This document shows, piece by piece, positions 60,509 to 64,000 of a DNA stretch of 64,000 nucleotides (its first letter is position 1; each line of letters begins with the position of its first letter). The notes below the pieces were generated by a model that ran no database searches, was not told the origin of the DNA, and saw nothing but the letters and a program-made list of their open reading frames with translations. This DNA comes from Proruminimicrobium sp964487915. GTDB taxonomy: Bacteria; Elusimicrobiota; Endomicrobiia; Endomicrobiales; Endomicrobiaceae. The position numbers and the translations under genes were made by a program. The DNA is taken from assembly GCA_964487915.1 (NCBI GenBank), contig CAZASN010000001.1, forward strand, positions 558,001-622,000, written 5' to 3'.

Positions 60509-63500
60509 ATGGAAAATAAAGAAAAGAAATCATTTATAGAACTTGCTTTAAAATACAGACAAATTCCTATCGTTCTGACAATAGCTTTATGTATTATAGG
60601 AATATATTCTCTTTTTAATATGCCCAGGCAGGAATTTCCTGAATTTCACGTAAGACAGGGGCTTGTTATTGCCGGTTTTCCGGGAGCATCTTCCGAGCAG
60701 GTTGACGAGCAGGTAGCAAAACCTTTGCAAAATTATCTTTTTCAGTATAAAGAAGTGAACAGAAAAAAAACTTATTCGGTTTCAAAAGAAGGACAGGTGG
60801 TAGTATTTTTGGAAGTAAACGAAAACGTTAAAGAACCTGATCTTTTTTGGTCTAAATTAAGACTTGGCCTTCAGGAATTTAAGAGTAAGCTGCCGCAGCA
60901 GGTGCTTTTGCTTGTCGGAGACAATAATTTCGGAGACGCTTCCGCGATTCTTCTTTCAATAACTTCAAAACAAAGGACATACAGAGAGCTTGAAGATTAT
61001 CTTGATAAACTTGAAAATATGGTCAGGAAAAATCCTGCCGTTTCAAACGTAAAACATTTCGGTCTTCAAAAAGAGCAGATAACAATTTATGCAGATCCGA
61101 ATAAACTGGCATATTACGGAATAAAACCTTCGCTTATAACGGGGGCTTTACAGCTTGAATCAATAGTCGGATACGGAGGAAACGTTACGGATGAAAATCT
61201 GATAATGCCGATACATCTTCCTAAACAGTTTAAGTCTGAAGCCGATATAGCAGAACAGATAATATACGCTTCGCCGCAGGGACAGATAGTAAGAATAAAA
61301 GACGTTGCAAAAGTCGTAAGAGAATATGATGTAGACGAATCATTTGTGGAATGCAACGGACAGAAATCTGTTGTTTTATCCATGGAAATGCATTACGGCA
61401 ACAATATAGTTCATTTCGGCAAAGATATAGACAAAATAATAAAAGATTTTAAAACAACCGTTCCTCAGGATGTTCAGATTGCAAAGATTGCAGATATGCC
61501 CGGCGTTGTAAGCAGTTCAATAACGCATTTTTTCAGAGATTTCGGAATGGCTGTTTTGGCCGTAATTGTAGTCATAATGATATTTCTTCCAAAACGTGTT
61601 GCCGCCGTTGCCGCAATTACAATTCCTATTTCAATATTGATATCAATGGGTTTACTGCAATGGGCCGGAGTTGCATTAAATACGGTATCGCTTGCAACTC
61701 TTGTGCTTGTGCTTGGCATGATAGTTGATAATTCTATAGTTGTTATTGATAATCATATTGAAAAACTTGACCATGGCATTGACGTATGGACTGCCGCATG
61801 GAGCAGCGCCAAAGAATTGTTTGTGCCGGTATTTACTGCTACTCTTGCCATTATGGTCGCGTTTTATCCGATGCCTATGTTTATGGACGGTATGTATAAA
61901 GAATTTGTTTCTCCTATTCCGGCAACCGTAACGATTACTCTTTTTGCATCTCTTTTGGTAGCTTCACTTGTAGTTCCGATATTGTCATATTATTTTATTA
62001 AAAGAGGCGTTCATACAGGGGATAAAAAAAATTCGGACGGCAAAAAAAGTATGCTTGACAGGCTGCAGGGGTTTTATGATTCAAGGATAGCTCTTACAAT
62101 GAGTAAGCCATGGCATTCAATAGGAATTGCAATTCTTTGTATTTTTATCGGAATTTCTCTGCTTGGACTTTTACCGCAGGAAACATTTCCTAAACTTGAA
62201 AGAAACCAGTTTGCGGTTGAGATTTATTTTCCGGAAGGGACTTCTCTTGACGCAAACGCCAAAACTACTAAAGAAATGGCAAAAATTCTTTTACAGGATA
62301 AAAGAGTTGTTGACGTAATTTCTTTTATAGGAACAAGCTCGCCGAGATTTAATACTTTATACGCTCCGCAGATACCGGCAAAAAATTATTCGCAGCTTAT
62401 AGTTATAACAGATACAAATAAAAATACAAAAAAAGTTTTAAGAGAATATGATGCAAAATACAGAGACGCTTTTGCGAATGCGCATATAAAATTTAAAGAA
62501 CTGGATTTTTTACCCGTAACAGCTCCGATAGAAATAAGAATAGCGGGCGACAATATTGAAGAAATTAAAAATTATTCAAATAAAATAAAAGCAGTTATGC
62601 AGCAGGAAAAAGACATAATATGGTTAAGAGACGATTTTAGAAATCCGCTTCTTTCAATAGATTTGGATATTAATAAAGAAGCCGCCAACAGGCTCGGCAT
62701 CACAAGAGGACTTTTGGGGCTTTCAACCGCCCTCAACAGAAACGGCATGACGGTTGCCACTATATGGGAAAGCGATTATCAAAAATCTGTTGTTTTAAAA
62801 TATGATAAATCAAAAACTTCAAAACCTGAAGATTTGGGCAGCCAGTATGTTTCTGCTCCGTTATCGGCAAAACCGATAATGTTAAGACAGGTTGCAAAAT
62901 TAAAACCGGGTTTTAGCGAAGGACAAATAGTGAGAAGAAACGGCAGATTAACGCTTACTCTGTATGCAGACGTCGCTTTCGGAAAACTTGCAAATCCAAT
63001 ATTTAAAAACATAGAAGCAAAAATTAAAGACATTCCAAAACCGTCTGATATTGACATTGCTTACGGCGGAGAATACGAAAAATCTCTTGAAACTTACGGA
63101 CCTTTTTCAAAATCGCTTGTTACAAGCGTGATACTTATATTTTTTATATTGCTGTTTCAGTTTAAGAGCGTCAGATTGTCTCTTCTTGTAATGTGCACGA
63201 TGCCTTTAAGTTTGATCGGCGGCGTTTTGGGACTTCTTATAATCGGTTATCCTTTCGGCATGACTTCTTTTGTCGGTTTTATAGGATTATTCGGAATCGT
63301 AGTCAGAAACGGAGTAATTCTTATAACTTATGCGCATGAACTTGAAAGAAGGGGAATGTCTCTTAAAGACGCCGCAATAGCCGCAGGCAAAAGAAGAATG
63401 AGGCCTATATTTTTAACGGCAAGCGCGGCAGCCGTTGGCGTTATTCCTCTTATAACATCAGGTTCTCTTTTGTGGGGGCCGCTCGGCACCGTAATTTGTT

Positions 63501-63598
63501 TCGGGCTTATAGGCTCTACTATTTTAACTTTGTATGTCTTGCCGGTAGCCTACTGGAAATTCAGCCCCGAGCATAAGGAGCAAAACAATGCGAAATAA
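60509..63598 (+). CDS. RND efflux pump, inner-membrane transporter (AcrB type)
   Basis: A 1029-residue 12-helix proton-driven efflux pump. It starts with an N-terminal helix (RQIPIVLTIALCIIGIYSLF), has two large periplasmic loops, and in TM4 the proton-relay Asp pair (LVLGMIVDNSIVVIDNHIEKL). The second half repeats the pattern with GFIGLFGIVVRNGVILITYAHEL. It is more like the single-subunit HAE-type pumps than like the metal-specific CusA. Substrates are unknown. Confidence 0.94.
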   Translation: MENKEKKSFIELALKYRQIPIVLTIALCIIGIYSLFNMPRQEFPEFHVRQGLVIAGFPGASSEQVDEQVAKPLQNYLFQYKEVNRKKTYSVSKEGQVVVFLEVNENVKEPDLFWSKLRLGLQEFKSKLPQQVLLLVGDNNFGDASAILLSITSKQRTYRELEDYLDKLENMVRKNPAVSNVKHFGLQKEQITIYADPNKLAYYGIKPSLITGALQLESIVGYGGNVTDENLIMPIHLPKQFKSEADIAEQIIYASPQGQIVRIKDVAKVVREYDVDESFVECNGQKSVVLSMEMHYGNNIVHFGKDIDKIIKDFKTTVPQDVQIAKIADMPGVVSSSITHFFRDFGMAVLAVIVVIMIFLPKRVAAVAAITIPISILISMGLLQWAGVALNTVSLATLVLVLGMIVDNSIVVIDNHIEKLDHGIDVWTAAWSSAKELFVPVFTATLAIMVAFYPMPMFMDGMYKEFVSPIPATVTITLFASLLVASLVVPILSYYFIKRGVHTGDKKNSDGKKSMLDRLQGFYDSRIALTMSKPWHSIGIAILCIFIGISLLGLLPQETFPKLERNQFAVEIYFPEGTSLDANAKTTKEMAKILLQDKRVVDVISFIGTSSPRFNTLYAPQIPAKNYSQLIVITDTNKNTKKVLREYDAKYRDAFANAHIKFKELDFLPVTAPIEIRIAGDNIEEIKNYSNKIKAVMQQEKDIIWLRDDFRNPLLSIDLDINKEAANRLGITRGLLGLSTALNRNGMTVATIWESDYQKSVVLKYDKSKTSKPEDLGSQYVSAPLSAKPIMLRQVAKLKPGFSEGQIVRRNGRLTLTLYADVAFGKLANPIFKNIEAKIKDIPKPSDIDIAYGGEYEKSLETYGPFSKSLVTSVILIFFILLFQFKSVRLSLLVMCTMPLSLIGGVLGLLIIGYPFGMTSFVGFIGLFGIVVRNGVILITYAHELERRGMSLKDAAIAAGKRRMRPIFLTASAAAVGVIPLITSGSLLWGPLGTVICFGLIGSTILTLYVLPVAYWKFSPEHKEQNNAK

Positions 63599-64000
63599 AA
63601 AAATTTATATATTATTATTTTTGTTATCGCTGCCGTGTTTTGTTTTTGCCGCAGAAGAAAATACGCAGATTGATTTAAAATTAAGTACGCAGACAGCAGT
63701 TAATAATCCGGAAATAATTTCTCTTGCCGAATATCAAAAAGCGGCTCTGTCAAATAATGTTGAACTGCATACCGTTGAAGCCGAATCCGAATACGTCCAT
63801 CAGGAATCAAAAGCCGCTTTTACAAAATATTTTCCTAAAATATCGGCGGGCGCTGCGATAGCTAATACCGACATACTTCCCGGTCTTAACGAACCTATCG
63901 GATTGTATCCTATTACGCATCAAAGCAACGGAGCTTCCGTGCTAACCGTCGGAGCAGTTCAGCCTCTGTTTACGGGCGGCAGAATTATAAACGGCAACAA
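63588..64000 (+). CDS. TolC-like outer-membrane efflux protein (3' end beyond window)
   Basis: The first 137 residues of an outer-membrane factor. Signal peptide MRNKKIYILLFLLSLPCFVFA, followed by SLAEYQKAALSNNVELHTVEAESEYVHQE and the FPKISAGAAIA and VGAVQPLFTGGRI patterns typical of TolC proteins. AAGGAG at 63575-63580 lies 7 nt before the ATG; the start overlaps the end of the RND gene by 11 nt. It completes a tripartite pump operon. Confidence 0.92.
   Translation, partial: MRNKKIYILLFLLSLPCFVFAAEENTQIDLKLSTQTAVNNPEIISLAEYQKAALSNNVELHTVEAESEYVHQESKAAFTKYFPKISAGAAIANTDILPGLNEPIGLYPITHQSNGASVLTVGAVQPLFTGGRIINGN

Noticed and set aside
1..64000. tRNA, rRNA and CRISPR arrays
   Set aside because: I scanned the intergenic gaps by eye and saw no cloverleaf with TTCGA-type arms, no rRNA segments and no spaced repeats; all gaps are under 300 nt.

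Overview
The window is a dense, AT-rich bacterial chromosome segment with lysine- and isoleucine-rich proteins. It carries about 55 genes, mostly on the + strand. Gram-negative features are clear: an autotransporter, an OprB-like porin, an RND efflux operon with an outer-membrane factor, arabinose-5-phosphate isomerase (KDO/LPS), and dTDP-rhamnose genes. A monomeric [FeFe] hydrogenase, FeoAB iron uptake and a MetV-like protein point to an anaerobe. Taken together with two very large secreted multidomain proteins, my best guess is an Elusimicrobiota/Endomicrobium-type organism. That assignment is inference; the window has no rRNA or other marker gene to confirm it.

Layout. 1-305: 5' part of a dCMP deaminase gene (- strand). 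404-6485: a GH94-type phosphorylase, a FecR-like secreted protein, rfbC, and two rfbD paralogs flanking a ComF-like phosphoribosyltransferase. 6559-12992 (- strand): addB, addA, smpB. 13116-21577: a small membrane protein and a 2641-residue envelope protein (TIKI/ChaN-like, C39-like, GHKL-like, two membrane segments, HD-GYP, LMW-PTP-like). 21690-23968: an rRNA/tRNA methyltransferase, psd and pssA. 23970-31167: a possible leader peptide and leuA-leuC-leuD-leuB, then asd. A strongly AT-rich GATC-type restriction-modification pair sits between leuB and asd. 31205-36374: a YdjC-type deacetylase and an autotransporter. 36497-40706: glmU-prs-rplY-pth-metV. 40787-46676: an iron/metal block with a DtxR-type regulator, an HMA-tailed permease, feoA-feoA-feoB, a Cys-rich membrane peptide and a porin. 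46783-48225: [FeFe] hydrogenase. 48262-51515: a cobalamin riboswitch and a TIKI/ChaN-like/MFS fusion. 51555-56266: hisD-orf-hisB-hisA-hisI, a degenerate TrpF-like gene and kdsD. 56276-58688: a radical SAM protein and a polytopic membrane protein. 58854-64000: TetR, RND adaptor, RND pump and the start of a TolC-like gene.

Most interesting points. (1) Two large secreted proteins share a conserved N-terminal domain with a HELHC / EGA / GGFH signature. One is fused to signalling and protease-like modules; the other is fused to an MFS transporter and lies behind a cobalamin riboswitch. (2) Three copies of a DtxR-type operator (AAGTTAG-N6-CTAA) define a small metal regulon. (3) Several promoters put the -10 box only 6-11 nt before the start codon, which suggests leaderless mRNAs. 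(4) An intrinsic-terminator hairpin lies inside the last codons of the gene in front of the 8-kb gene, suggesting translation-coupled attenuation. (5) A TrpF-like protein in the his operon lacks the catalytic cysteine.
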